From contig NC_089440.1 in assembly GCF_026210795.1 (NCBI RefSeq), forward strand, positions 3,348,001 to 3,412,000: a DNA stretch of 64,000 nucleotides, in the 5' to 3' direction. This document shows, piece by piece, positions 46,636 to 59,100 of the stretch. Numbering within the stretch: the first letter of the stretch is position 1; each line of letters opens with the position of its first letter. Made by a program: the position numbers and the translations under genes. The notes under the pieces were generated by a model, which was given only the letters and a program-made list of their open reading frames with translations, did no database searches and was not told the origin of the DNA. The stretch comes from Rhizophagus irregularis (Eukaryota; Glomeromycota; Glomeromycetes; Glomerales; Glomeraceae).

Positions 46636-48680
46636 TACTGGAAAAATCCCTTCTTAGTTTCAGCTTATCACTTCCATTCCAAATTTAACTTTTTATTTAC
46701 CTCTGCAATTGGGTGTTATTAGTATTACTCCATCTTTGTCTTTCTTGGTTGGAAAATTTATAGATATAATCAACACTTCCTTTCATATCCGACTCTGAAA
46801 TAAGTATTACTGGATAATTGGTGTTGATTCCTTGAACTCTCTTATTTTCAGGTGCATTTTTTACACTACTGATGATAGTACCGGAATTCGAGTAGTTTAT
46901 TTTTCCTATTGGGTTCCTACTACACAAATCACTCCTTGTTCTGACTGTTTCCTCCATTGTCTTTCTAATGATGAAGGCTCATTGGTTTTGAAATCTGTTG
47001 GAGGAAAATTACTCCATTGATCTTATCTATCTGTTTTGCCATCTTGTCATTGTTTACAATTATTCCAAATAACTGCACATGTAGACATTTTACAACAATT
47101 TATTAATTTAAAACTTTCTCCTTTTATTTTTTATTCTTATTTTAGATTCTTACTTAGATTTTCGGAATTGTATATTTCAGAAAAATTTCTAGTAATAGAT
47201 AGTACTTCTTATACGCAATGTGACAGTTCTCTTACCCTTTCCTCCAATCTTACTTTCGTAGTGATTCCTGCTTTTGCCTTGTGAATTGGCATGACATTTT
47301 ATATTTCTGGAACCGTACATACAGTTGATTTATCAACTTCATATTTGGTCTGTGTTTAGGTACAAACCCTCGAGAATTTTATACTTGACTTCAGAATCTT
47401 TTCTTGTCCCATGATTTCTCTATACAATGACATTACAGAACTGGCCTTCGTAACATATGTATTGAATTCCATTAGCTTATTTCTTATTACATTTATCTTT
47501 TCTTTCAAGTTTGAATGCCTATATTCGCGTTAGTGCGATGCCTCCTCATAAGACAAACCTGATTGAAGAATAATTCCTTATGGTACTGCATTTCAGAGTT
47601 GTTGAAATCCAGACGTATCTCTTGCCAATTTAACTGTTTTCCTAAAGACTCTGCTTCTTCTTATTCCATTTGTGCATAGGAACTTATCAAAGAACGTAAT
47701 TGGCTTGATTCTTTATAGCCTGTACCATTGATGGATACTATTTTTCCCCTTCTTTGAATACCATGGGTCTCTTCACTGGGTATGATGAACTTTTAACTCA
47801 AGACCCGGTTAAATACTGGAGAACCTTATCAGATATTTGACGATTTTTCTCATTGATAGAACTCTCCAATCTCCAAATTTCTCCTCATGCAAACTTCCTT
47901 CCACACCGTGGACTGGTTACTTTCTTTTAACACTTTCAAACAAACTTTATATCCACGTTTAGCAGTTTCCAAATCCTCTAATTTTGCTCAATTTCACCTT
48001 AAGCTCTAGTTCGATGAACTTCCTGTAATGTATAGACTTTGTCAGAGATTTCCGGGTTTATATGCCAATGACTCCTTGTGTCCAATTTGTGAAATTTTCA
48101 TGAAAATATTAGAACATTTATTCATTTGCTCACCTAATTGTTTGGATACCACAGATGATATTCCTAAGCTTCTGAACCATAAGGATGTAACCACAGAACT
48201 TATTGAACGATTCCTGATCAAACTCGCTACAAAAGTATTCTCCTCACTCTGATGCAAATAAATATATAACGAACTCCTTATTGCCCTTTGCAATTTACCA
48301 ATGCTTGGTCTTCTGGATTTACTTTCAAGTAATAATTATTCTTCATTTTCAGCTTCGTGATTCCTTCAAGGCTTCATTTTATGTGACCTTCCGGTATGTT
48401 TTATGCGATACTCTGGACTAAGTTACCGATGTATTTCCTCCATTATTTCTTGAACATTTTTGAAACTTTAACGTGAAATTTATCACGGTCTCTGGCGACT
48501 GAGGTGCAAAATTAAAATTAATAAAGACGTGATAAAGGGCATTTTGCCAAGTACTCTTCGATCGTACAAAGGACCTTCTGTTCAACCTTTTCGCTTTTCC
48601 GTTTCTCAAGTAGCTCTATCTCAGACCAATGGGCCTTTTTCTCCGCTTCAAGCTTCTGAATGGTCCTCTTTTAGTATCTA

Positions 48681-50210
48681 AAAATAATGCATCTCAATAT
48701 CCAATATCCAATAATTATATAGTTGAAACAAAGTTTTTTGAAAGAAGTCTTATCTGTAAAACTAAATATATTTCAGTTTCAAAAGTATACTATACAATTA
48801 ATTGGAAAATCGGTTATATAGAGTGGAGTATTAGTAGTACCCAATCTTCAACAGCTGTTATTAATATATTTTTACAGGTATTTAATTTATATTTATATTA
48901 AATAAATTTTAATAACATATAATTAATTTTAATAATCTCTTTTAAAAAGTAAAACTAAAGATTTTTCTGAAAATGTCAAGTAAAATCAAGTGATTTAAAA
49001 ATTTTGTCAGGTGATTTAGCTGTAATTCTAATAAATTATTGGATTGAAAGCTTATTTGATGAGTAAGTTTTATATTTAATAGAAAATTAACTTAAAATCA
49101 TCAACTAAATCATCTGGGTCTCAGTTATTTGATTTGATATTAAGCCACTATATCATATTTATTCACAAATTAGGTTTCAACTTATTACTGCTATTATAAC
49201 AGAAGTTAATAACCAAAAAAGACCACTTGAAGATATTACTTCTCATTCACAGCAAAATAAAAGTTTTAACAGTTTCAGAAGGGATATGCAAAAAGCAGTT
49301 AATGAATTGATTGTTAAACATAAGCTGAGAAATTTATCTAAAAAGTCAATTTTATATATATAGCATATTATATTCGATTGCAAAGAAAATCAAGTTTGCA
49401 TCAACTTCAAAGATTTGAATTCTATGACAATTCAAACAAGAAAATTTGAAAAAGTTTAAAAGAAGTCTAAATATATATACTTTATATATTTTACTAAATA
49501 CATTGTGATATAGATTCTTGCATAGTAAACTTTTTGTTGCATTGTATGAGATAATATAGCAAATAATATAGATACTTCGACCAAATTAATAATTTATTAG
49601 CATATGAAAAAATGATTAATGAGGTTTTATCATTACTCATTAGATTTGCGAAGTAATTCTCCAATTCTTGACGGTATTTATTAAAAAAGATGATAATTTT
49701 TAGATCGTACGATTTAACTGTATTTGACTAATCTGGAATCTATTTAAATTAATAAAGCGTTATAACGCTCAGTGGTAAATTTACGTTCTTGACCCTTCTC
49801 ATTACTTTCTTGATCCAGTCAAAATATGCATGATTATATATGACAAAAATGTTCCTTTCTTGACTTGAAACATAATATGTAATAAACAACCCTATAAAAA
49901 ATATTTTTGCTAAAATATACTTAAAATAAACTTAAAATTTTATTTTATACTTAAAATATATTTAAAATTTTATTTTATACTTAAAATATACTGAAATAGG
50001 CAAAAATTAAATATCATTTAAGTATAATTTAAGTATATAATAATATACTTAAAATATTCATATTTTAAATATCCTTAAAATATACTGAAATGGGCAAAAT
50101 TTAAATGTAAATTAAATATATTTTAAGTATATATTAAATACAATTTAATTCAAATTTTGCGAAAATTTAATTTTCAGTATATTTTAAGTATAAAATAAGA
50201 AAATTAAGTA
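48681..50210. other. Gene-free DNA with a possible decayed gene fragment
   Basis: From about 48690 to 48877 one frame reads YYTINWKIGYIEWSISSTQS and then NIFLQ before a GTATTT donor-like site. At about 49174-49363 another frame reads ITAIITEVNNQKRPLEDITS and continues KAVNELIVKHKLRNLSKKS to a stop. Composition looks protein-like, but the two do not join cleanly. I do not recognise the family. From about 49910 to 50210 the sequence is a simple repetition of TACTTAAAATATA-type motifs. Confidence 0.4.
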
Positions 50211-50622
50211 CAGTCAGCTCTCGTTATAGCGAATTTTGATATAATGAATTATTTGGTATAACGAATCTTTAGTATTGTACCAATTTTAACATATAAAAAA
50301 AAATTTGCTATAATGAATATTACTAATTAAATGCTGTATACCGTTTAACGAAGTAAGTCTATAAACTGTACATAATAAAATGACTCTTTTTATACCGAAT
50401 TTCTTTTTATAATGAACTTTTTTTAATACAACGAAGATATTTTGTGTAACATACGTTGTACATAACATAAGAAATCATAATATACCACAATATACCAAAG
50501 TTTCATATGTTATACCAGATTTTCCCATTATATCGAAATTCGCTATATTTTATTAACGAATTTTCTTATAACGAAGGCCTGATTGGCCAAACCACTAACT
50601 TCATTATATCGAGAGCCAACTG
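50211..50622. mobile_element. Pogo/Tigger-like MITE
   Basis: 412 bp with ends CAGTCAGCTCTCGTTATAGC and the inverse of CAGTTGGCTCTCGATATAAT, flanked by TA on both sides (50209-50210, 50623-50624). Subterminal TATAATGAATT/TATAACGAA repeats recur. The interior has no transposase. The ends differ from the 961-bp element at 45675 but are clearly related (CAGTCARCTC). Confidence 0.85.
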
Positions 50623-51213
50623 TATATTTTAAAGAAAATTAAATATATTTTAAATATATTTTAAGTAAAATTTTTTTTTATAGGGCAAAAAACAAATATT
50701 TTATTTTTATCATATTCTTATTTAAAAAAAATAGAGCTGTTCTTTTAAGTTTTAATACTTTTTATTTCTACAATATTGATAAAATTTAAATAATTTTATT
50801 TTATTTACAAAAGATAGCTAATAAATAGATACATTTAAGAAAAGTACATTAATTAGGCAATAAATATTAAACTACAACCATATAAAACTAAATATTAAAA
50901 TATAAAAAAAATAATATAAATTATTTTGTCATTAATTATTAATGATAAAAAAATAAGTACTATATTATTTTTTTCGATTAATCAATCTTTTTGTGTCTAT
51001 AACCCTTAAAAAAATATGGAAATAAGAAAAATAACAATATGTTAATGTCTTTGTAAATTAAGAAAAGAACATTTTTATTATACATAATCATACATATTTG
51101 ATAAGCAAAAGCAAAAGTATCAGACTTAAGGTGTTAACATGACCTCCTGCATGCATGTTATCGATTCTATTTATGAAGTATTGTAAAATATATGTGATTG
51201 ACAATGTATAGAG
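50623..51213. other. AT-rich spacer
   Basis: Low-complexity AT-rich DNA between the Tigger-like MITE and MITE-A copy 3. No gene is seen. Confidence 0.5.
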
Positions 51214-51390
51214 TATACATGCTGCCCAAATTATTTTGGGATGCCATAATTATAATTTGGGATGCCATAATTCATTCGGTCTATATATAATTTACTATGT
51301 AAAGTGCTAAAATAATTTGGGATGCCATAATTGAATTTGGGATTTTACTTATAATTACGGCAGTCCAAAATAATTTGGGTGGCATGTATA
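51214..51390. mobile_element. MITE family A, copy 3
   Basis: 177-bp copy in the same orientation as copy 1, outside any LINE. Flanks GTATAGAG (51206-51213) and GTATATAG (51391-51398) match at 7 of 8 positions, consistent with an aged 8-bp duplication. Confidence 0.88.
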
Positions 51391-51630
51391 GTATATAGCG
51401 AATCAAGATGACATCCCAGAAGGATCAAGTCTAATACTTTTACATCAAAGAACGTAATGTCCATTTTCTGAGCACGATTTTATTATGCTCATTATAGGGT
51501 GTAACATTTAAGTGTCATTAACCTATAACTGTGCAGAACATGCTGTTTATATTTATCTTAGCGACTTGGTTTTTTGCTGGTCTGAAATCTGTGCCAGGTT
51601 AGTATTGATCACTTCTATAATAGGAGGTCA

Positions 51631-52027
51631 TCTAAAGCAGGGGCAAATCACATGATTCGGTATAATTTTAATTAGATTAATTTTTTATAAAGAAAGATTA
51701 ATAGAAACTTTAAAATCATAATATAAGCGTATTTTTATCTGCTTTGCAAGTTTACTTAAAGAAAAAAGTGGATTTTGAATATTGTTTTTGACCTTACATA
51801 TGAATGAACGAAACTTTGCCAATCATATCCAAAAATGGATAACAAAATTGAAAAAGTCAAATAAATCAAAAACAGCATTCAAAACCCTACTCTGCGCTCT
51901 AAGTAAACTTGCAGAGCAGGCAAAAATGCATTTAAAATGTGTGTTTAGAATGGTTGAATATATGGTAAAAAGTTTTATTTTATGAAAACATTTTTTTTGA
52001 AGTCACGTGATTTGCATCCGCTTTAGA
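51631..52027. mobile_element. Diverged TIR element
   Basis: The left end TCTAAAGCAGGGGCAAATCA and the right end, inverse TCTAAAGCGGATGCAAATCA, match at most positions. A second internal inverted pair is CTGCTTTGCAAGTTTACTTA (about 51739) and TAAGTAAACTTGCAGAGCAG (about 51900). The 67-codon frame inside (51782-51985) has no recognisable content. No target duplication was identified. Confidence 0.6.
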
Positions 52028-52036
52028 AAACAAATT

Positions 52037-52158
52037 TATTCTGAACCGGGGTCCAGGTTCTTTATCCTAAACCCCTATATCAATAAGTTTTTTCAGAGTA
52101 ATCGTCATGTGATTAATACAGTTGTGGTCTAGGATAAGAACCTGAACCCCGGTCTATT
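52037..52158. repeat. Hairpin-forming inverted repeat
   Basis: GGGGTCCAGGTTCTTTATCC near 52045 is inverted at GGATAAGAACCTGAACCCCG near 52133. The arms are about 26 bp with a loop of about 65 bp. Probably a small TIR element; it lies directly left of the hAT element. Confidence 0.6.
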
Positions 52159-52191
52159 TTAAGGACACTCCGCTTTAGACGACCTCTATAA

Positions 52192-54523
52192 TAGGGTGTC
52201 CAGGATGGGTTGATCACGATTTTATCACGATTTTGGCAATTTTTTTGCGATTTTATCACAGTCACGATTTTTAACAAAAATTTGCGATTTTCACGACTTT
52301 TTAATTTGATTGGATAATCTTTATTGATTTCAATTGGACGATCAATAAAATCTTTTTTTTTAGCCAAAAAAATTTCTAATCCTAACCATTTTTGTTCTAA
52401 TTTTTTTTCTATAAAAATGGTTGCTCCACATGTACGTTTGTCACAAAGTGCAGAGTATCGAGAGAATTATATTGTACAAGGCAATGTGCTGTGGTGTCGA
52501 TTTTGCAATATAGGAGTTGAAGCATAAAAGAAAAGATACTGTAGATAAACATCTTCATACAGTAACGCCTTAAGAATAAAACTACCGATATTAATTCGCA
52601 ATTCAAAGAACTATACAATGTTTGAAAATACAATAAGTGAAAGAGAAAGAGTTAATACTGATGTAGTGGCTGCTTTCACATCTGCAGATATTCCTTTAGA
52701 GAAGATTGAAAAATTAAAACCATTTTTACTAAAATATTGTAAAAACGGTATGAATTTTATATTTTAAATTAAACTAACTTTACTTTATTACAATAATTTA
52801 CTTATATAATTATTTCCATTTGCATTTTTATTTTTATAGGAGGCTTAATTACTGGAGCAAATCGGCTTCGTGAAAAATATCTTCCATTATCGTATGAAAT
52901 AGAATTTCAAAAATTGAAGACAGTTATAGTTAACAAAAGTATTTGCTTAACAATTGATGAGACTACTGACCGTTGTGGTCGTCACGCTGTTAATATTTTA
53001 TTTAGTTTTGATAATCAAACTAAATTAGCTAGAACAAATTTTATACCTAATGTTAATGCCTCAATGATTTCTCAATTTGTTATAGATACAATTCATCTAT
53101 ATAATATTCCCTATCAAAACGTTATTTTTTTTATATCTGACAATGCTTCATATATGAAATTGGCATATTTTCATTTATCTTCTTTTTTACCAAAAATGAA
53201 ACACAATTGTTGCCTGGCACACATCCTTAATCTAATTGGTGAAACTTGGATTGATTTTCAAAAATTTGAATTAGTTGACAGATTGGTTTCTAATTTCAAA
53301 GCAATTTTTGTTTATAATTCACAAAGAAAAATTCGTTGGAAGGAGCATTTACTGCGAAATAATGTTGAATCTCCTACTTTAGCTCTATTACCTGTGAAAA
53401 CGCGGTGGAACTCCTGGTTTTCATTTTTATATTGGATCAAACCTATATATCCTCATGTAATTACATTTATTAATACAGAATATTCTATCAATCATGATTC
53501 AAAAGCTATCCGGTATCTTCAGACTTTTTGTGAACATCATGATCATGTTTCATATGTTGAAATTTTTATATTTTTTATTACATACAATTGTGGCAGGTAA
53601 GAAAATAAATTATTAGCTATAACTTCATTAATTTTATTATACTTATCATTTATTGAATTTTATTCAGATTGTTTAATGATTTGGAATTCTTTTAAAATAC
53701 GAAACAAAGCTATAGCTCCCTTTGTTTATTCACGAATAATAAACCTTCAAGCTTTTCTTTCATCAGGAAGAAGGAATCCTCCAGTTTCAAATGAAATAGA
53801 ACAAATTTTTAATGAAAGAAATTATGATAGAGAACCATTTATCTCATTATTTTCTAAGGTTTTGTTTTTAGCTTGGCGGTGAAAAGCGTGAAAAACATAT
53901 ATCTAATCATCCAGCTTTACCATTATTTAGAGCGATACAATGCTTTGATCCAAGATTTATTCAGTCCAATACGGCACATCATAATATGGGAGACTATAGA
54001 ATTATTGAAGAATTTCAATTTCCTATGGATATTTTAATACAAGAATGGGGTATTTACTGTGGATTAAATGAATCTGTTGAAGAATTTGAAAATTTAGATG
54101 TATATTGGCGAGGTAAATCACATTTATTACCAGAACTTAGTTCATTAGCTTTGAGATATATATGGTTACCAGTATCTGGTGTAGATATTGAACGTAGTTT
54201 TTCTAGTTACAAAAGTATATTATCGGATAGAAGAGTGGCACTTAAAGAAGAAAGCATTAAAATGCTTAATTTTCTTTATTTTAATCTGAATGGTAATATT
54301 GATATTAATTTGCTAGTTAGGGAATAGTTTATAGATGAAATTTTTGTAAAGACGAAAAATTGTAAATAAAATAATAAAAATAAAAATTGTAAGTTTTTTA
54401 ATGTTAATTCTGGTCGAAATTATGTTAATTTCGGCCAAAATTATAATCGCGATTTTCGCGATAAAATCGTGAAAATCACACGCGATTTTTAGACCATCAC
54501 GACAACCCATCCTGAACACCCTA
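52192..54523 (+). mobile_element. hAT transposon with intact ends, decayed transposase
   Basis: 2332 bp. Left end TAGGGTGTCCAGGATGGGTT, right end the inverse of TAGGGTGTTCAGGATGGGTT; only one mismatch. The 8-bp target duplication CTCTATAA is at 52184-52191 and 54524-54531. Subterminal regions carry repeated CACGATTTT/GCGATTTT motifs on both sides (52216-52300 and 54446-54490), the expected transposase-binding arrays of hAT elements. It carries the pseudogene at 52418-54327. Confidence 0.92.
52418..54327 (+). pseudogene. hAT transposase, frameshifted
   Basis: Starts with a BED-type zinc finger (CRFCNIG, then after a one-base shift near 52523 HKRKDTVDKHLH). The RNase H-like fold begins near 52944 with SICLTIDETTD (first catalytic Asp). 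ISDNASYM carries the second, and CLAHILNLIGE is the conserved CxxH region before the insertion domain. The C-terminal dimerisation motif is LSSLALRYIWLPVSGVDIER then SSYKSILSDRR. An intron at about 52751-52839 is likely, with a second near 53598-53667. Further breaks are in the region 53667-53690 and at about 53880. Not expected to give an active enzyme. Confidence 0.85.
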
Positions 54524-54531
54524 CTCTATAA

Positions 54532-54889
54532 TAGGAATGGTGATGTTTACGCGTCACCTGATCACGTGCAGCCACGAGTTCAAAAACACTAAGTATTTGA
54601 GGGACAGAGAATTTTTTGTGCCAATAATTTATTTGTCACCGTTATTTGTCATCGGGATCGACGCTAACCTGGCACAGATTTCACACCACGCCCAGAAAAT
54701 GGAGGTGCCTGAATTTCGTTCCGCAGTCATTTATTATCAATTATGTAATCATCTCATTTTGCAGATGATCTACAACGTGCAACAAGGAAACGTAGACCTT
54801 AAGTTAACGTAATCTAATCTGAATTAAAATTTTCTAAAAGCATTTTGGCGATTTTTGATTCTTAAAACCACTTCCAACACGCATTCAGA
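54532..54889. promoter_or_regulatory. PSMA3 upstream region
   Basis: 358 bp between the hAT element and the proteasome gene. TAACCTGGCACAGATTTCAC near 54666 is the inverse of GTGAAATCTGTGCCAGGTTA-like sequence near 51582, on the other side of the transposon cluster. A 91-codon frame (54537-54812) is not supported as a gene. Confidence 0.4.
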
Positions 54890-56193
54890 ATGAGTTCAAT
54901 TGGAACCGGTGTAAAGTTTCTCAATTGAAGACTTTTTTCTTTCCTGTTTATATGGCTTTCGAGCATTACTCACATTTCTCTTATACAGTACGATCTTTCC
55001 GTGTCCACTTATTCACCTGACGGTCGCGTTTTTCAAGTTGAATATGCTGCAAAAGCTGTTGATAACAGCGGGTGCTTTATTTTTTGTCTTATTTCCATGT
55101 GTTGTTAACAAGTTATATATCTTCTATTGTCCAACCATAGTAACATTTTTAAATTTTTTTTGGTAAAATAGAACTGCGATTGGTTTGCGCGTTGAAGGTG
55201 GCGTAGTATTGGCAGTTGAAAAACTTGTACAATCAAAATTGTTGGTACCAGGATCAAATCGTCGAATTCAAACTGTTGATACTCATATTGGCGTTGTAAG
55301 TAATTGTGATTCATATTTAGCTTTTTATATATATATCTATAATTAAAGTGTGTTAATGACATTAGGCAACAGCCGGTTTGTTAGCAGATGGTCGTCATAT
55401 TATCAATCGAGCTAGGGATGAAGCAGAGAGTCATCGTGATATATTTAAAACTCAAATTCCTGGCAAGGTATTTTCAATCAAATGTTTCTTTCTTTTTAAT
55501 ATTCATATTTTTTTTAATAACTTTTACTTTTTGAATATAGACAATTGCTGATCGAGTGGGTCAATATGTACAAATGTATACATTATACTCTAGTGTTCGG
55601 CCATTTGGTAGCAGTGTTATTATAGGTACTGTTGATAAAGAAGGACCACAACTTTATATGATTGAACCATCTGGTGTATATTGGGTGAGATTAACAAAAA
55701 CTTTATGTATGAAAATTATTCAAAATTTGATTTTCTTGGCATTAATTTAGATATTCTATTTTTTTAGGGGTATCATGGTTGTGCAATTGGTAAAGGTAAG
55801 CAAGTGGCAAAGACAGAAATTGAGAAACTTAAACTTTCTGAGCTATCACTTCGAGAAGCTGTAAACGCGGCTGCAAAAATGTAAGTTTTTCATTTTAATT
55901 TATAATATGATTTGATTATGATCATTTTTATAAATCTTTTTTTATTACAAATAGTATATATACCGTTCATGATGAGGCTAAAGACAAAGCTTTTGAATTA
56001 GAATTAAGTTGGATTACAAGTGAGACAAAAAGACATGAATTCGTACCTAAAGATATTGCAGAAGAAGCTGAAAGATTGGCAAAGGTTTTTTACTCTTATT
56101 ATTTTATCATAATTATTTTTTAATAAGTACTTATCTTATCTTATCCATTCTTTTTCTCTTTAGGATTCACTTAATGAGGAAATGGAAGATTAA
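54890..56193 (+). CDS. PRE10: 20S proteasome subunit alpha-7 (PSMA3/Pre10)
   Basis: Structural alpha subunit of the 20S core outer ring. Eight exons (54890-54910, 54989-55071, 55172-55295, 55366-55467, 55541-55684, 55768-55880, 55955-56084, 56164-56193) give 248 residues, matching the family's 250-255. The N-terminus MSSIGTG joins [20 protein letters not shown], the proteasome alpha signature. [30 protein letters not shown] and [10 protein letters not shown] follow, ending in an acidic tail (DSLNEEMED). Exon 1 is only 21 nt. Donors after 55071 (GTGCTT) and 56084 (GTTTTT) are weak but needed for frame. Single-copy essential gene sitting only 366 bp from a transposon. Confidence 0.95.
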
Positions 56194-59100
56194 ATTTGTT
56201 AGATTTTTTATTTTTCATTTATTAAAATTATATTGTTAAAACAAGGTCTTGCTGAATGTTGAATTTTATATTGGCTGAGAATAAAAAATATAAATAATTT
56301 ATTTATATAAAAAAATTATTTGAAAACAACTTTTTGAATATAAATACAATAAATTTTTTTTAAAATAATGTTCTTTATAAATAATATTTGAAAAATCAAT
56401 TAAGGAATTAAAAGGTATTAATGTAACTTTCAATTCTTTCTATTTGTTTTAACTTGATAAAATATATTTATAATTTATATAAATTGGATAAAAAATAAAA
56501 AAAAAAAATATTAGATTATTTAACAATTTTTCTTTTTAATTATTATATTTAATTTAAATCTACTTATATAGAAAAATATAATTATAATTAGTAATTTATT
56601 GAAATAAAATATATATTATATATAAAAATAATAGTTGCAAATATTTAAAAATATACCTATAAATTTAATAAACTTTAATATATTTTTATTAATAAATATA
56701 AAAAATGGCAAAATGTCACCACTGGTGATTTTTACCAGTTTAATTTTTAAATTTTATAAGATTAATATTAAATTAAATAATTGACTACATATATTAAATA
56801 GTTATTTTATATGTAAATTTACAAGAAAAAGAAATTTGTTTAAAATCAATAAGGCTATTTTTTAGATAATAAAAATTTCAATGGTTAATATCAAATCAAT
56901 ATTTTTATATTTTTAATATATTTATTATTTAAGTAATTAGTATTTTTAACTCTGGTTAAAATTATAAACTAGTATTTTAAACTTTAGACAAATTGTAATT
57001 TTTTAGCCAAAATTAAATAGTAATAATCATCAATATCTTAAATATAATACTTATATAAAAAATTTTAAATAATAAATTTTATAGTAAACTTATTTTTTTA
57101 ATTTTTTAATTAATTAATTATATAAATAAATTTTAGTTTGATAGTATTAATAAATCTATAATACAAATTATATGTAATTATAAAAAAACAATATTTTATT
57201 TATAATATTACTAATTGTAAATATTTATACTTATTTATTATGATATTATATTATTATATCTAATAAAATCAATAATTAAAATAAAACAAATTACTTATTA
57301 GAAAACATATTTTTTTTTTATTTAAAAATTTATTTTTTAGTAATAATAATTATATTTTCTTATTTTATTTTGTTTTACTTTTTTAATATTTTAATTTTTT
57401 TTTTAATTTTTTTTTAGATTTTATTTTACAACTAATTAGATTATAATATCTAAAGATTTTTAATTATATTTCTTTTTCCTTTAATAACTATATAATATAT
57501 ATAAATTTTTAAATATATTTCCTTTTTTTTATTTTATTTTTTGCTTTTTATTGCTAATTTTTTTTTATTTTTTAGGTTTTTGGATTTTTAATTTTATAAT
57601 TAAAAGTAATGATATATTATCACTTAGATTAAGTTATAGTATACTTTATAATACAATTACTACTCTATAATAATAGGATCTCATCTACTTCTAATAGAAG
57701 TCTCTGGAAAAAATTTTAAATTTACTAGTAATTTTATTAGTGATCTTATTGATTAATTGATTTAAAAAGGAAAAAATTATAACAACTTAATATAATATTT
57801 TCTTTTTAGGTGTAATTTATCTATATATAATAGGATCTTTAAAAATTCTCAATTATAAATTTTACTTTAAGTTTTCAGTAATCTATCTTATAAGTAAGCA
57901 GAATCTTATAACTTATAATAATACCAATAATAATACCATTTTGTAATCTAAATTTACTTTATAATTTGAGTATCACTTTATAATTTAAAATAACCTAAAT
58001 ACTATTTTATAATATTTAACATCTATATTCTATTTACTATTTATAATCTAATTTCTATAATTTAATTACTATTCTATAATTCATCAATCTATTTATTTCC
58101 TATTTATTTTATGCTCTAATTATTTTTTTATATCTTTTCTGATATTCATGATTTTGTATTATTATAATTTTACTACTATTTTATAATCTAATTACTACTT
58201 TACTTTTTAATTTAATTACTTTTCTTTCCTTCTTAATAAAATATTAAGTTTTGCATTAAAAATACTAACCCTTCTATATTTATTTAAACACTAAATTCTA
58301 TAATAAAAGTATTTGTATTTTATATTTTTTTATTGCTAAAAAGTTAGTTGTATGTTAGCATTTTTTTATTTTGCTTTTTTTAACAAAAAAAAAAATATTT
58401 TAATAAAATAATTTTAATGAATTATGGTTGATTTTTGTATGATTTATACTGGTTATTAAATTATTTTGATTTTCATATATCATAAAATTGAATTGAACTA
58501 AACAATTCTGATTTAGAAAATCCCAAACAATATATAAATAGATTAGTTATAAAAGTTGCTTATTATTTATATAAAATTTTTAAAAATTGCTTATTTTAAA
58601 AATATTTTATAAATTTTCTTATTCTATATACCTTTATTTTTAAATAATCTACTAATGAATTTTATATTATTGAATTCATCTTCAATGAAAAGAATTTAAT
58701 AATAGTAAAATTACATTTTTATTATTAATATTAGCTGAATTATTATAAATTAAAAATTTAATTATATGTATTTTATTAAATTAGATGAAAAATATTTAGG
58801 ATTCTTAATTTAATTTTCATTTAGTTTCAGTTTCTATTTAAACTAAAAAATACCATACAAAACTGACTTATTTAGAGATTTACTTATGTTGAATTTATGT
58901 ATTATTGTATTATTAATTTAAAAAGAAGATGATTCCTAAAATTATAAAAAAAAAACTTAAGATAAAATAAGTTTTGTTAATATTATTTGTAAACTGTTAA
59001 GCAATTAATTTGGTATTATTAGAATTTAGATTGCTGGTAAAGAATTATATTTAAATATTTTAGTAAAAAATACAAATAGAATATCAAAATATTTTTATTT

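Larger units (their letters stand above)
40265..48680 (+). mobile_element. LINE copy 3, truncated at both ends and heavily interrupted
   Basis: Starts within ORF1 at CAATAAAGGCTTATCTTGGC (equivalent to the NKGLSWHS segment before the Cys/His cluster) and ends near GAATGGTCCTCTTTTAGTATC, about 100 bp short of the ORF2 end in copy 1. Four nested elements are recognised (41433-41727, 43532-43962, 44538-44714, 45675-46635). Damage is heavier than in copies 1 and 2: many stops, and YMDD has become YIDDST at about 44516. It is therefore probably the oldest of the three. Confidence 0.85.
41187..48680 (+). pseudogene. LINE copy 3 ORF2 remnant
   Basis: Fragments in LINE order: ILRIGILSVQSIVHSSKQLN, then after the MITE YVCEPYLSQFNYHKWFSF and FIIGAYVPPS; RT fragments LWILSQDIFKAFNSID, IDQGEIIFPLL and YIDDST; C-terminal zinc motif CPICEIFMKILEHLFIC near 48080. 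The insertions and more than twenty stops exclude function. Confidence 0.78.

Noticed and set aside
24205-48680. LTR retrotransposon or endogenous virus
   Set aside because: No long terminal repeats, protease or integrase; APE endonuclease plus YMDD RT and ORF1/ORF2 layout indicate a non-LTR element.
54537-54812. 91-codon frame upstream of PSMA3
   Set aside because: Lies in promoter and repeat-derived DNA, with no recognisable motif.
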